From NCBI GenBank assembly GCA_016871515.1, contig VHDE01000037.1, forward strand, positions 1 through 50,112: 50,112 nucleotides of DNA. Reading direction: 5' to 3'. Below the pieces are notes generated by a model. It had not been told where the DNA came from. It did not search any database and was given only the letters and a program-made list of their open reading frames with translations. Origin of the DNA: Verrucomicrobiota bacterium. GTDB lineage: Bacteria > Verrucomicrobiota > Verrucomicrobiia > Limisphaerales > SIBE01. Positions 25,225-33,059 of the stretch are shown here, one piece after another (the first letter of the stretch is position 1; each line of letters opens with the position of its first letter). The position numbers and the translations under genes are program-made.

Positions 25225-25575
25225 ATGACAACACAAACGACATTCATTCGTCGTGATCCGGCAGAGATCAAACCTTGGGCCGAAACCTGCGGTCAAATCC
25301 GTTGTCTCGTGGAACAAAAAGATGGCGCGGCAGCCGAAGTCCATCTCGTCGAAATCGAAGATGCCAAATTGCATTATCATAAACGGACGGACGAATTCTA
25401 TTACGTCGTCGCCGGCCAAGGCACCATGATCCTTGACGGCGAGGAAATCGAATTGCACCGCGGTGTCGTGGTCTATATTCCTCGCGGCGTAAAGCACAAG
25501 GCCAAAGGCCATCTCACCGTGCTAACCGTCTGCATTCCCCGCGGTGTCCTAGACGACGTGCACGAGTTGGAATAG
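25225..25575 (+). CDS. Single-domain cupin protein
   Basis: 116 residues from ATG 25225 (an upstream in-frame extension to 24961 overlaps the DJ-1-like gene and is not real). The conserved cupin motif 1 is recognisable in KLHYHKRTDEFYYVVAGQGTMIL (HxH...E) and motif 2 in VVVYIPRGVKHKAKG. Its metal ligands are His, His, Glu and the later His. It follows the DJ-1-like gene by 26 bases. With the RraA-like enzyme this suggests a small catabolic unit for a sugar acid or 2-oxo acid, but no substrate can be named. Confidence 0.88.
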   Translation: MTTQTTFIRRDPAEIKPWAETCGQIRCLVEQKDGAAAEVHLVEIEDAKLHYHKRTDEFYYVVAGQGTMILDGEEIELHRGVVVYIPRGVKHKAKGHLTVLTVCIPRGVLDDVHELE

Positions 25576-25669
25576 CTTCGTGCGCCGCCGGTCGCCCCAG
25601 AGCGCAGCGTTTACGCTGCAGAGACCTTCGCATATTCAAGCGGTTTTGAAGTCCAAGGAATCCTATAAC

Positions 25670-25769
25670 GTTTCTCGAAATAGATTTCCGGAAAGGTAGG
25701 GAAACGCTGCCGGGTTTCCAGCAAACCCGCAGGCTTGCTCCACCTTTCCGGAAATCTATTTCGAGAAAC
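25670..25769. repeat. Perfect 28-bp inverted repeat with 44-base loop (MITE-like)
   Basis: Arms 25670-25697 (GTTTCTCGAAATAGATTTCC and on to GGAAAGGT) and 25742-25769 are perfect reverse complements. The loop contains CGGGTTTCCAGCAAACCCG, itself a small dyad. It is the longest perfect inverted repeat in the window. The arms are AT-richer than the surroundings. No other copy is seen here. Confidence 0.92.
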
Positions 25770-25837
25770 AATCTAAGAACCTTACACCTCTGCGGCGTGA
25801 ATGCTGCGCTCCTCAATTGGGCGAGTTCAATGGAAAC

Positions 25838-25928
25838 GGTGTGACCGCGTGCTCTAACACGGTCACACCTGTCTTATGGTCACTAAGACAGGATACGGCA
25901 CACGCCATATCCCACTGCGAATATGGCG
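25838..25928. repeat. Three hairpins in tandem
   Basis: GGTGTGACCG/CGGTCACACC (25838-25869), CTGTCTTA/TAAGACAG (25869-25891) and CGCCATAT/ATATGGCG (25903-25928) follow one another within 91 bases, all with perfect arms and unrelated sequences. Together with the 28-bp inverted repeat, they fill the 460-base gap 25576-26035, in which I see no gene. Confidence 0.85.
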
Positions 25929-25985
25929 GAATGCGTTGAATCTGCAAGTGCGACGGATTCGGAACCCTTCTGAACTAAAATGCAA

Positions 25986-26007
25986 CGGCGGCCATCTCTG
26001 GCCGCCG
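25986..26007 (-). terminator. Hairpin terminator after the second pseudopilin gene
   Basis: Arms CGGCGGCCA and TGGCCGCCG with loop TCTC. On the minus strand, the direction of the upstream pseudopilin gene, it is followed by TTGCATTTT. It is located 29 bases past the stop codon. Confidence 0.65.
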
Positions 26008-26035
26008 CTGCGCTAAACCGATTTGGAGTTTTTCT

Positions 26036-26926
26036 TTATTGCTTGTACTTGCGCGTCGTCCGCTCGTAGAGCCAGAGAACATCTGGATTTGGCGTCGGGC
26101 TGCCTTGGCTGCCCATGCTGGTCAGACCGCGCTTGGTGACCGGCGGCATGGTGCGTTTGTCGCGCCATTTCTTAATTTCCGAGTGGCCATCCGCAAAGGC
26201 AAAACCGCAAGCATTGTTATGAAAGCTTGCCGGCACATCAGGCAATTTCGCTTGCTTCGGGTCAGGATAACCGTTCATGTCCACGCAAAAGAACCCGTCG
26301 TTCATGCTGTCAGGATGTTCGTCGACAAGAACCCACGTCATAGACGGGCCTGGGTCAACCAGATCTGACATCTTGGTGTACTTGCGAAATTCCGGACCAC
26401 CAAACCAAGTCCATTCGCCTTGGTTCATTCCCATCCAAGAATTCATTGAGTTGCTTCGGATGCGTTGAACCTGTGCGCCCTTGTGCGGACCAGAAGTCGG
26501 CTTGACCGTATACTTGTCGGCCGGACATTTATAGATTTGGGGGGAATTGCCTATGTAAGGCCAGATAGCGCCATTCTTGATGGTATTCTCGATGTCCCAA
26601 TTCTGAGTGTTGCCATCCGACCAATCGAGGATGCCATGGGTCCAAGAGAACTTGTAGTTTGGATTGGATTTATCTTCGGGCGCGTACGCGAACGGCAGTT
26701 TGTCGCCGTTATCATCGACATACATTTTCCAACCCAGCATTAATTGCTTCGTGTTGTTCAGGCACATGATGCCTTGGCCTTTCGTTTTGGCTTTCGCGAG
26801 AGCTGGCAGCAGCATCCCAGCGAGAATAGCGATGATGGCAATGACGACCAGTAACTCGATGAGTGTAAAGCCACGCACTTGGCGGCACTTCGAGGCGATT
26901 CGGCGGTTGGGTTTCGAATGCTTCAT
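26036..26926 (-). CDS. Pseudopilin-like protein with H-X9-DG motif, second copy
   Basis: 296 residues. The prepilin signal is [19 protein letters not shown] with the canonical Gly before Phe. The globular part includes [21 protein letters not shown], a [12 protein letters not shown] stretch, [17 protein letters not shown] and the [19 protein letters not shown] block (H-X9-DG). These families accumulate many copies in Verrucomicrobiota and are thought to be substrates of a type II secretion-like machinery. This one is not co-directional with any secretion gene. It differs in sequence from the copy at 7373 beyond the pilin signature and H-X9-DG. Confidence 0.92.
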   Translation of the reverse strand: MKHSKPNRRIASKCRQVRGFTLIELLVVIAIIAILAGMLLPALAKAKTKGQGIMCLNNTKQLMLGWKMYVDDNGDKLPFAYAPEDKSNPNYKFSWTHGILDWSDGNTQNWDIENTIKNGAIWPYIGNSPQIYKCPADKYTVKPTSGPHKGAQVQRIRSNSMNSWMGMNQGEWTWFGGPEFRKYTKMSDLVDPGPSMTWVLVDEHPDSMNDGFFCVDMNGYPDPKQAKLPDVPASFHNNACGFAFADGHSEIKKWRDKRTMPPVTKRGLTSMGSQGSPTPNPDVLWLYERTTRKYKQ

Positions 26927-27044
26927 AAGGTTGTTACTAAGGTTTTATCCGCGAGATGGATTACTCATACTCAAGATAAGCGCAAACGGCAAGTACGCCG
27001 TTTGCGTCCGGGCGCGCCTGGCGCGTTTGCTCTTGCACCGTTCT

Positions 27045-27152
27045 CCCATGAACCGACGTGGCTGGACAGGCGTCCCGCCTGTCCAGCATTTGCGTCCACC
27101 AAAAGCAGGAGAGGCGGGACGTGCTGTCCTGCCGCGTTCATGGGTGCGCGAA
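27045..27152. repeat. Modular composite element, copy B (ACAGGCG cargo)
   Basis: CCCATGAACC (27045-27054), arm CTGGACAGGCGTCCCGCCTG, a middle ATTTGCGTCCACCAAAAGC, arm GAGGCGGGACGTGCTGTCCT, and closing GTTCATGGGTG (27136-27146). The end supplies the last four codons and the TGA of the HD-domain gene at 27138. The middle segment is shared with copies C2, G and partly H. Confidence 0.88.
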
Positions 27153-27704
27153 GCCGAGCGGCCCAGCGACTTTCTGCATCGCGGCAATGACGTGATTGAT
27201 ATGTTCGTCGAGCGGCAGGTTAAGCAAAGCTGCGCCTTGTTCGATGTCTTCACGTTTGACGGCTGCCGCGAAGGACTTTTGTTTCATTTTCTTGCGGACA
27301 CTGCTCGCGGCCATGCCAGTGAGTTTTTCGGGCCGCACATAAGCAACCGCAGTAATGAACCCGCAGAGTTCGTCAACCGCAAACAACGCTTTGCGTATCG
27401 GCCGATCCAATGGAAACTCTGCCTGGTTCCACTCGGCGTGAGAAAGAATGGCGCCCACGATCTCCTCATTGACGCCGCGTTCCCTCAAGATGCGCGCGCC
27501 TTCTCGCGTGTGATCTGGCGGATTTGGCCACCGCTCATAATCGAAATCATGGATCAAACCAGTGATACCCCAGGTTTCGATCTCGTGGCCCGAATGCTCG
27601 GCGTAATGCCGCATCGCTGCCTCCACGGCCAACGCGTGCTTGATTAATGATTCGGACTTGGTGAACTCGTTCAGCAAGTCCCAAGCTTCATCACGTGTCA
27701 TCAT
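27138..27704 (-). CDS. HD-domain metal-dependent hydrolase
   Basis: 188 residues. HD superfamily ligands are SLIKHALAVE, GLIHDFDYE (the HD pair) and PPDHTREGARIL, with an additional ILSHAEW. Such proteins are phosphohydrolases of nucleotides or cyclic compounds; no substrate is indicated. Its start overlaps the stop of the upstream RraA-like gene by four bases (ATGA), so the two were co-translated. Its C-terminal GFAHP and stop codon lie inside modular element B, which suggests the original end was replaced. Confidence 0.85.
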   Translation of the reverse strand: MMTRDEAWDLLNEFTKSESLIKHALAVEAAMRHYAEHSGHEIETWGITGLIHDFDYERWPNPPDHTREGARILRERGVNEEIVGAILSHAEWNQAEFPLDRPIRKALFAVDELCGFITAVAYVRPEKLTGMAASSVRKKMKQKSFAAAVKREDIEQGAALLNLPLDEHINHVIAAMQKVAGPLGFAHP

Positions 27705-28627
27705 TTCACTGAATCGTCCGGTGGCAGCCCCAAGCGCTCATACAATCTTCGGCGCCCGGCCTTGTCATCATCGAGAATCTTTTTGGCGTACTTAGCCACT
27801 TCCTCCGCGCGAGCACGTGGAACGACAATGACGCCATCGCCATCGGCCACGATCACATCGCCCGGCATGACGAGAACACCTCCACACACGATGGGCCGAT
27901 TTACCGATTCCACTTCATTGCGCCCCGGACGAATGCCGCGCCCAGGCTTCTGAAAGTACAACGGCACCTTCAGCGTAATAATCTCGTCGGTGTCACGGGC
28001 GGTGGCGCTAGTGACGACGCCAACACAACCTCGCACTTTCCAACTCAAGATATTATTCGATCCAATGGAACCAACGTCGGCTTCGGCAGCATCTTCAATG
28101 ACAAGCGCGCTGCCCTGGCGAAGCAGCGGCACGAACGGTTCGCTTGACTTGTTCTTGTACTAATCACCAACCCACTTGTCATAGTCCGCCGTCTTCATTA
28201 GACCGGCCGGTGGATGTTGGGTCGGGACGTAACGCGCCGTAACCGCAATGCCTATGAAACGATGCGTGAATTTCACGGTATCCTTCCAAAGCGGGCGAAT
28301 GTCGGAATTCATCAGCCCGGTATTCTGAAGCCCGACGGCGTCCATCCCATCGGAGACATCGGCAACTCGCAGTCCATCGAAGAGGGTCAAGAGTTTTTGA
28401 TCGTCTTGTTGGGAATAAACCTGGGTGGAGATGTAATTCTTGCCGGCTCGCAACTCGTCTCCGGACGTTGGCTTCTTTTCGGCCGGCGCTTGCGCAACGG
28501 ATAAAATGCTAGAAGCGGCCCCGGGCATCACAGTCAGCAATTGATCCGCGCCAATAATGCCGAGGCGTGCCGAATGCACGCTCGATGATGATTGCACGGG
28601 TCGTAGTCGAGATATGCTAAGTTTCAT
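27701..28627 (-). pseudogene. RraA-like protein gene interrupted by an in-frame TAG
   Basis: ATG 28627 encodes MKLSISRLRPVQ..., a family-like start LFDGLRVADVSDGMDAVGLQ at residues about 83-102, and continues to DYDKWVGD, where TAG occurs at 28162-28160. The same frame then runs on as YKNKSSEPFVPLLRQGSALV, IGSNNILSWKVRGCVGVVT, ATARDTDEI (RD pair), IRPGRNEVESVNRPIVCGGV, MPGDVIVADGDGVIVVPR to the TGA at 27701. The two parts total about 308 codons with no frameshift. Single-base changes from TGG or CAG would explain the stop. The N-terminal about 65 residues are an extension beyond the usual RraA-like length. Alternatives are a sequencing error or UAG read-through. It is coupled to the downstream HD gene. 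Confidence 0.85.
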
Positions 28628-28681
28628 GGGCAGCCGATATTTGAAACGAGCTTCGAGTGCGTCCGGTTTGCCCGCTGTCAG

Positions 28682-30313
28682 TTATGGCCGAACCTCATTT
28701 GTCGAAGCCGGGATTCTGTTCTTTTTGTCGGGCTCATTTTTGCGGTCCGCTTTCGTCAATCCAACAAGCGCGTTGGCAAACTCTGCGCCCACATTACCTT
28801 GCTCGGCCGCTTTGCGAAACCACTTTTCGGCTTCCTCATCATTCTTTGGCACGCCTTTTCCGGTGGCGTACAGAAAGCCAAGATTCTTCTGCGCAGCGGC
28901 GTGTCCAGCTTCCGCAGCCAGCCGATACCAATTGGCCGCTTCAGTGTAGTTTTGTGGGACTCCATCGCCGTTGGCGCTGCGCAAGCCGCGTTGGAAGAGC
29001 GCTTCCGGACTTTCCTTGGCGCGGGCGGAATTGTTGGCGCCTTGGTCTCGAACCACAGTCAGGCGCTTCTCATTTGCCTTGGCAAGCGCAACGATGGCGC
29101 TGCCGAAGTCGGCGCCGATGCTGCCTAGCGCAGCCGCTTTGCGAAACCACTTCTCTGCTTCGCCATTGTCTTGTGGCACACCTTTGCCCGTCGCATACAA
29201 GAACCCGAGATTCTTCTGAGCCTCGGCATGTCCGGCATCCGCCGCGAGCCGGCACCATCGAACGGCTTCACCATAACTTTGCACAACCCCGCCGCCAGTG
29301 GCATATCGAAGGCCGCGCTCAAAGTGAGCATCAGGACCTTCGACTGGAACCGCAGGTTCTTGGATTTGCCCCTCAGGCGGCAATTTCTCTTTCAACGAGG
29401 CGATGACTTGCGAAAGCCGCGCTGCTTCGCTCGGAGCTTTGGAGTCTGGAAGTGTTGTGGTGTCGGCTGGGACTGGTGAAGGGTTTTGCGGAAGCCACGG
29501 AGGTTTCCCATTTCCCAGTTTTGTCGAGAGTTCACTTTGCCCGGAATGAGATCCGTCCCGCACTGCGGCCAGTTCAGAAGCTGGCTCGGCCGCGTTCGAA
29601 AACGCTCTCGTCGACCCCACTTCCTCGGTGAATTCAGATGGAAGCATCCTAACGTCGTCCGGTCTTCCAAGGTTAAGTCCGAGAGCTGTCGCACCTTGAT
29701 CCTGCGCAAGGCGCGTCTCCGGTCCAGACGGCAGCAGGGCATTTTGCGAAACGAATGCTTGGGGGTTTTGCTCCTGTCGGCTCTGATCGATATCGGTGGT
29801 CGATGCTTCCGGCGCATTAGCAACAAAGAGATGCATCGCAGCCAACCCAGCCAAAACGATGCCCAACAGTGCAAAAATCGTTGCTGCTGGCTTTGCGAAC
29901 AGCTGATTCCAAAAAACGAAACGTGATTCATGACGCCGCGCGTCAGACGCCGCGTGAGAAGTATCAACCGGAGGTTCTTTCGCATCCGGATCCGCGTCAG
30001 TTCGCGGCGCATAACCGGGCTCCGGTTCGTGGGGACGAGGCGCTTGGCGTCGAGGGGAATTGGACTTTGAGCGAGCCGGTCTTTGCGCCCCACGATTCCG
30101 GCGTGGATTCGCGGCTCGGTCTTCTTGGATGCGCTCGAAAGCGAGATTGATATCTTTGAGTTTCTCCTCGGCTTGCTGCCGTTGCTGCGGTTGGCTGGCA
30201 AACTGATCGGGGTGCCACTTTTTGACGGAATCGCGGTAAGCCTTCTTGATTGCTTTGGAGGATGCGCCAGGTTGAAGCCCGAGCAACTCATAAGACTTTA
30301 GAATCTCACTCAT
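28682..30313 (-). CDS. J-domain, single-pass membrane protein with duplicated Sel1 repeats
   Basis: 543 residues from ATG 30313 (residue 12 of the longer frame). The N-terminal J-domain (residues 5-65, SYELLGLQPGASSKAIKKAY) has HPD at 34-36. It is followed by a basic Pro/Arg-rich linker, one transmembrane helix (about 146-166, TIFALLGIVLAGLAAMHLFV), a long Ser/Pro/Gln-rich stretch, and Sel1-like repeats near the C-terminus. These come as two similar units of about 90 residues, each containing AQKNLGFLYATGKGVP and EAEKWFRKAA. The layout places the J-domain in the cytoplasm to recruit DnaK and the Sel1 repeats outside. No other chaperone gene is nearby. Domain assignments are firm; the biological role is inferred. 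Confidence 0.85.
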   Translation of the reverse strand: MSEILKSYELLGLQPGASSKAIKKAYRDSVKKWHPDQFASQPQQRQQAEEKLKDINLAFERIQEDRAANPRRNRGAQRPARSKSNSPRRQAPRPHEPEPGYAPRTDADPDAKEPPVDTSHAASDARRHESRFVFWNQLFAKPAATIFALLGIVLAGLAAMHLFVANAPEASTTDIDQSRQEQNPQAFVSQNALLPSGPETRLAQDQGATALGLNLGRPDDVRMLPSEFTEEVGSTRAFSNAAEPASELAAVRDGSHSGQSELSTKLGNGKPPWLPQNPSPVPADTTTLPDSKAPSEAARLSQVIASLKEKLPPEGQIQEPAVPVEGPDAHFERGLRYATGGGVVQSYGEAVRWCRLAADAGHAEAQKNLGFLYATGKGVPQDNGEAEKWFRKAAALGSIGADFGSAIVALAKANEKRLTVVRDQGANNSARAKESPEALFQRGLRSANGDGVPQNYTEAANWYRLAAEAGHAAAQKNLGFLYATGKGVPKNDEEAEKWFRKAAEQGNVGAEFANALVGLTKADRKNEPDKKNRIPASTNEVRP

Positions 30314-30426
30314 AGGCGCTTCATGCCGCGCACACCGATATACCATGCGTGACTGTACGACTTAACGATCATCGTCTCACATTAAGATAACGCAAAGCTG
30401 GCCCTTCGCTAAGCCGCCCACGTTCA

Positions 30427-30771
30427 TCAAAACAACAATTGATAGACGGCCCAGAACAAGCCAAGGCATGCGATCGCGGTCCCAATAATCATGGCCGTTG
30501 TCAGCCGGTGGCAGCGGCCATCTAATGTGCGGTCTTCTAGGATGCGTTTGGTATTCTCGGCCGTAGTATGGTCTTGCAATGAATCCCAGGCCTCGATGAA
30601 GTCCGACGGCGCATTCTCCCGACGCATGTTCATCACGAGAACATTGATCGCCATCTTCCGGCGGGTCGGTTCAAGATCGAGCAGCGACAACAACTTCCGG
30701 CGCTCTTCCTGATTCTCTCGGACCACGGAGAGAAGCGTTAGAAACGGCTCTCGATTGTTTTCCGGAGTCAT
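30427..30771 (-). CDS. Small tail-anchored membrane protein, unknown
   Basis: 114 residues with an amphipathic, charged N-terminal part (REPFLTLLSVVRENQEERRKLLSLLDLEPTRRK) and one C-terminal hydrophobic helix (TTAMIIGTAIACLGLFWAVY). The pattern suggests a cytoplasmic helical domain anchored by its tail. I do not recognise a family. It lies 80 bases from the 5' side of the J-domain gene on the same strand, so the two could share a transcript. Confidence 0.6.
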   Translation of the reverse strand: MTPENNREPFLTLLSVVRENQEERRKLLSLLDLEPTRRKMAINVLVMNMRRENAPSDFIEAWDSLQDHTTAENTKRILEDRTLDGRCHRLTTAMIIGTAIACLGLFWAVYQLLF

Positions 30772-30887
30772 AAATCCATGGGAACCGCAGTCGATTACTC
30801 ACGCTGGAATGCTGTTCGGCTCGCGAACAGCAGGCGTTTCCGGCTTGGCAAGCAAATCGAAACGTAGAAACCAGGCCCACGAGGGCG

Positions 30888-30923
30888 CATCTCAGTTTCT
30901 TGTGTCTGCAAGAAACTGAGATG
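30888..30923. repeat. Perfect 15-bp palindrome
   Basis: CATCTCAGTTTCTTG (30888-30902), loop TGTCTG, then CAAGAAACTGAGATG (30909-30923). It is flanked by GGCCCACGAG and CCGGCCCACC. It is in the divergent gap before the gene at 31000. Confidence 0.85.
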
Positions 30924-30999
30924 TCCGGCCCACCAGCCCGTTGTTCTTTGTGATCGCCAAAATGCAACCTGCGGGCTAAAAGCCTCGATAGAATTTGTT

Positions 31000-31707
31000 A
31001 TGATTAGCAAAGCATTTCTCTTCGCTCTCGTCGGTGGCAGCGTCATTTGCGCAACCGCTGCGGACACGGATCCCAAAGCGGAAATAGGCGCGGCCATTGC
31101 CTCACTGAGTGGCAAACCGAATTACAGTTGGGTTGCCAGGTCAAAGTCGGAGGGCTCCGCCGCCAGCGCGCGTTCGGCGCCTACCGAAGGAAAAGCGGAG
31201 AAGGATGGCTACACTTATTTCAAACTCACGATGGGCGACAACACCGTGGAAGCCGCCTTGAAAGGCCCCAAAAGTGTGATCAAGACTGAAGCAGATTGGG
31301 AATCTTCTCAGGACCTTAAAGGAGATGGCGCGTGGATCGCTCGCCGCCTGAGCGCGTTCAAAGCGCCCGTTGCTGAAGCCCAGGACCTGTTGGCCAAGGT
31401 CAAAGCGTTGAAGAAGGAACGCGGTGGCGCCTACAGCGGCGATTTGACGGAAGTGGGCGCTCGAGAATTGCTTTTTGCTCGCAGCCGAGAAGCGCAAGTC
31501 CGTTGGCCGACCGGTTCCAAAGGTTGGGTCAAATTCTGGATCAAGAATGGAGTGCTCACTCAATACGAATACAACCTCCAAGGCCGCGTCGCAGGACAGA
31601 ACCAGCAAGAGCATGAGGTGAACCGGACGACAACGGTTGAAATCAAGAGCATCGGCTCGACCAAAGTTCAGATTCCGGAGGAAGCGAAGAAAAAGCTCGG
31701 TCCATGA
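31000..31707 (+). CDS. Exported protein of unknown function
   Basis: 235 residues with a signal peptide (MISKAFLFALVGGSVICATAAD). The mature part starts DPKAEIGAAIASLSGKPNYSW and has a repeated strand-rich pattern (YTYFKLTMGDNTVEAALKG, VRWPTGSKGWVKFWIKNGVLTQYEYNLQG), ending VQIPEEAKKKLGP. This curved-sheet pattern is reminiscent of LolA/LppX-like lipid carriers and is common in verrucomicrobial genomes, but I cannot assign it. The stop codon TGA lies within the CCATGAGC end of modular element H. Confidence 0.7.
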   Translation: MISKAFLFALVGGSVICATAADTDPKAEIGAAIASLSGKPNYSWVARSKSEGSAASARSAPTEGKAEKDGYTYFKLTMGDNTVEAALKGPKSVIKTEADWESSQDLKGDGAWIARRLSAFKAPVAEAQDLLAKVKALKKERGGAYSGDLTEVGARELLFARSREAQVRWPTGSKGWVKFWIKNGVLTQYEYNLQGRVAGQNQQEHEVNRTTTVEIKSIGSTKVQIPEEAKKKLGP

Positions 31708-31855
31708 GCGCTTCCAGCGTCTTGTCCCCCGTCTGGCAGGACAGCGCGTCTCGCCTGTCTAGCATGTGCGTAGCCCCTCCCAACAACAACCTTTGGTCTC
31801 ATATGAGACAAAAGGTTGTCCAGGCTGTCCTATCAAAAGTTCATGGTGCAATGGA
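31700..31855. repeat. Modular composite element, copy H (ACAGGCG cargo with nested dyad)
   Basis: CCATGAGC (31702), arm GGACAGCGCGTCTCGCCTGT, TAGCATGTGCGTA, an inserted hairpin ACAACCTTTGGTCTC/GAGACAAAAGGTTGT (31786-31819, one mismatch, loop ATAT), remnant CAGGCTGTCCTATC, and closing AGTTCATGGTGCAATGG. The second half of the ACAGGCG cargo is truncated where the inner hairpin sits. Confidence 0.8.
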
Positions 31856-31873
31856 TGGAATGTGTTTCGGTAG

Positions 31874-32641
31874 TCATCGGAAGAATTCATCGTAGAAGGT
31901 TACAGCCGAAATGATGAAGCCAATGATCGTGATCACCTGCCGGACGCGCCTTTGCGGAATGCGCTGCGAATAATGCGAGCCGAGGTAATAACCGGCGATA
32001 GCACCGATGGTCATGACCGATGCTTTCGGCCAGTGAACGAGTCCCGCAATAATGAACCAGAGAGCTGCGACAAAGTTGATCAGCGAGGCGAGCACCGTTT
32101 TCAGAGTGTTCATCTCGTGGATATCGTGCAGACCAATAAACCCGAGCGACGCGAGCATCAATATTCCAATGCCCGCACCGAAGTACCCGCCGTAAATCGC
32201 GACGCCAAACTGAAATAGAATCGCGGCCGCAATCGCGCGGTATTCTCCAGAGGTGGCATCGAATCGAGCCAGGCGTCGGAAGAATCCTTGAGCCAGAAAA
32301 ACTATGGTGGCAAAGAGGATCAGAAATGGCACCAGCCTGGAAAACATTTCATCGCTTGTGCGTGTGAGAAGGACACCCCCAATCAGACCGCCGAGGATGC
32401 TGACCGGGACAAAGCGCCACAGCCATGGCTTCACAATGTGCAAATGGCGGCGATAGCCAAAAACGCTGCCCGCGGTGCCGATAAGCAGCGCAAACGTGCT
32501 CGTGGCGTTCGCCACGACGGGAGGCGTGTTAAAGAAGAGCAACGTTGGGAAAGTCAGCAGTGTGCCCCCGCCTGCGACGGCGTTGATCGCACCCGCAGCC
32601 ATCGAGGCGGCGATCAAACCAATGATTTCTAACGCGGACAT
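31874..32641 (-). CDS. TauE/SafE-type permease
   Basis: 255 residues from ATG 32641; the longer open frame to 32824 is made of repeat DNA (element C1) and is not coding. The family start is IIGLIAASMAAGAINAVAGGGTLLTFPTLLFF, followed by ANATSTFALLIGTAGSVFGYRR. The second half holds the repeat AIYGGYFGAGIGILMLASLGFIGL and MNTLKTVLASLINFVAALWFI. Seven or eight transmembrane helices are predicted. TauE/SafE proteins move sulfite, sulfonates or organosulfur acids out of, or into, the cell. The actual substrate here is unknown. Confidence 0.92.
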   Translation of the reverse strand: MSALEIIGLIAASMAAGAINAVAGGGTLLTFPTLLFFNTPPVVANATSTFALLIGTAGSVFGYRRHLHIVKPWLWRFVPVSILGGLIGGVLLTRTSDEMFSRLVPFLILFATIVFLAQGFFRRLARFDATSGEYRAIAAAILFQFGVAIYGGYFGAGIGILMLASLGFIGLHDIHEMNTLKTVLASLINFVAALWFIIAGLVHWPKASVMTIGAIAGYYLGSHYSQRIPQRRVRQVITIIGFIISAVTFYDEFFR

Positions 32642-32738
32642 TGTTGAGCCGGGGAGCGTAAACAGATGCATCAGCAAAACAAGCTCAAGGTATCCTCGTC
32701 GTCCTCGTCGTAGTGGTTGGTAACGGTTCAGCAGTTCT

Positions 32739-32848
32739 TCCCATGAAACCTGCGGGTATGTAGTCCCGCCTTGAGGCGGCAGCATCTGCTGGGCGCGACA
32801 CAGATTTGCGGATGGCAGTCGCACCGGCTGAAGCCGGGACTACATACC
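32739..32848. repeat. Modular composite element, copy C1 (TAGTCCC cargo), 3' flank lost
   Basis: TCCCATGAAACC (32739-32750), then GTATGTAGTCCCGCCTTGAG, GCGGCAGCATCTGCTGG, a middle with CAGATTTGCGGATGGCA, and CCGGCTGAAGCCGGGACTAC with ATACC. The cargo is the same as in copy D but reversed. No GGTTCATGGG follows. It overlaps the false N-terminal extension of the permease. Confidence 0.82.
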
Positions 32849-32899
32849 ACAACAGTTGATTCGTGGTCCCAATGCGTGTGATGAAGACATCGAGGCTGT

Positions 32900-32998
32900 C
32901 CATGAACCGGCGTCGTAGGATAGGCCTCCCGCCTGTCCAGCATTTGCGTACACCAAGAGCAAGACAGGCGAGAAGCGCTGTCCTACAGGTTTCATGAG
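32900..32998. repeat. Modular composite element, copy C2 (ACAGGCG cargo)
   Basis: CCATGAACC (32900-32908), GTAGGATAGGCCTCCCGCCT, GTCCAGCATTTGCGTACACC, AAGAGCAAGACAGGCGAGAA, GCGCTGTCCTAC and AGGTTTCATGAG (32987-32998). It lies in the divergent promoter gap between the permease and the type III PKS gene, an exception to the usual position behind stop codons. A short GTCCTCGTC/CGTCGTCC repeat at 32692-32716 precedes C1. Confidence 0.85.
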
Positions 32999-33059
32999 CA
33001 GAATTGCTGGCAGCGGTTGGTTCGCTCGTCTTCTGCGCTTGGCTGAGTTAGATTGGGGC

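Noticed and set aside
25838..25928. CRISPR-like array of repeats
   Set aside because: The hairpins differ in sequence and spacing. There is no repeated unit with unique spacers and no cas gene.
26664..27647. 327-residue plus-strand frame
   Set aside because: It runs across the pseudopilin start, a modular element and the HD gene in antisense, so it is a shadow.
29392..30291. 299-residue minus-strand frame
   Set aside because: It is an out-of-frame shadow of the J-domain gene, rich in Arg and Ser, without motifs.
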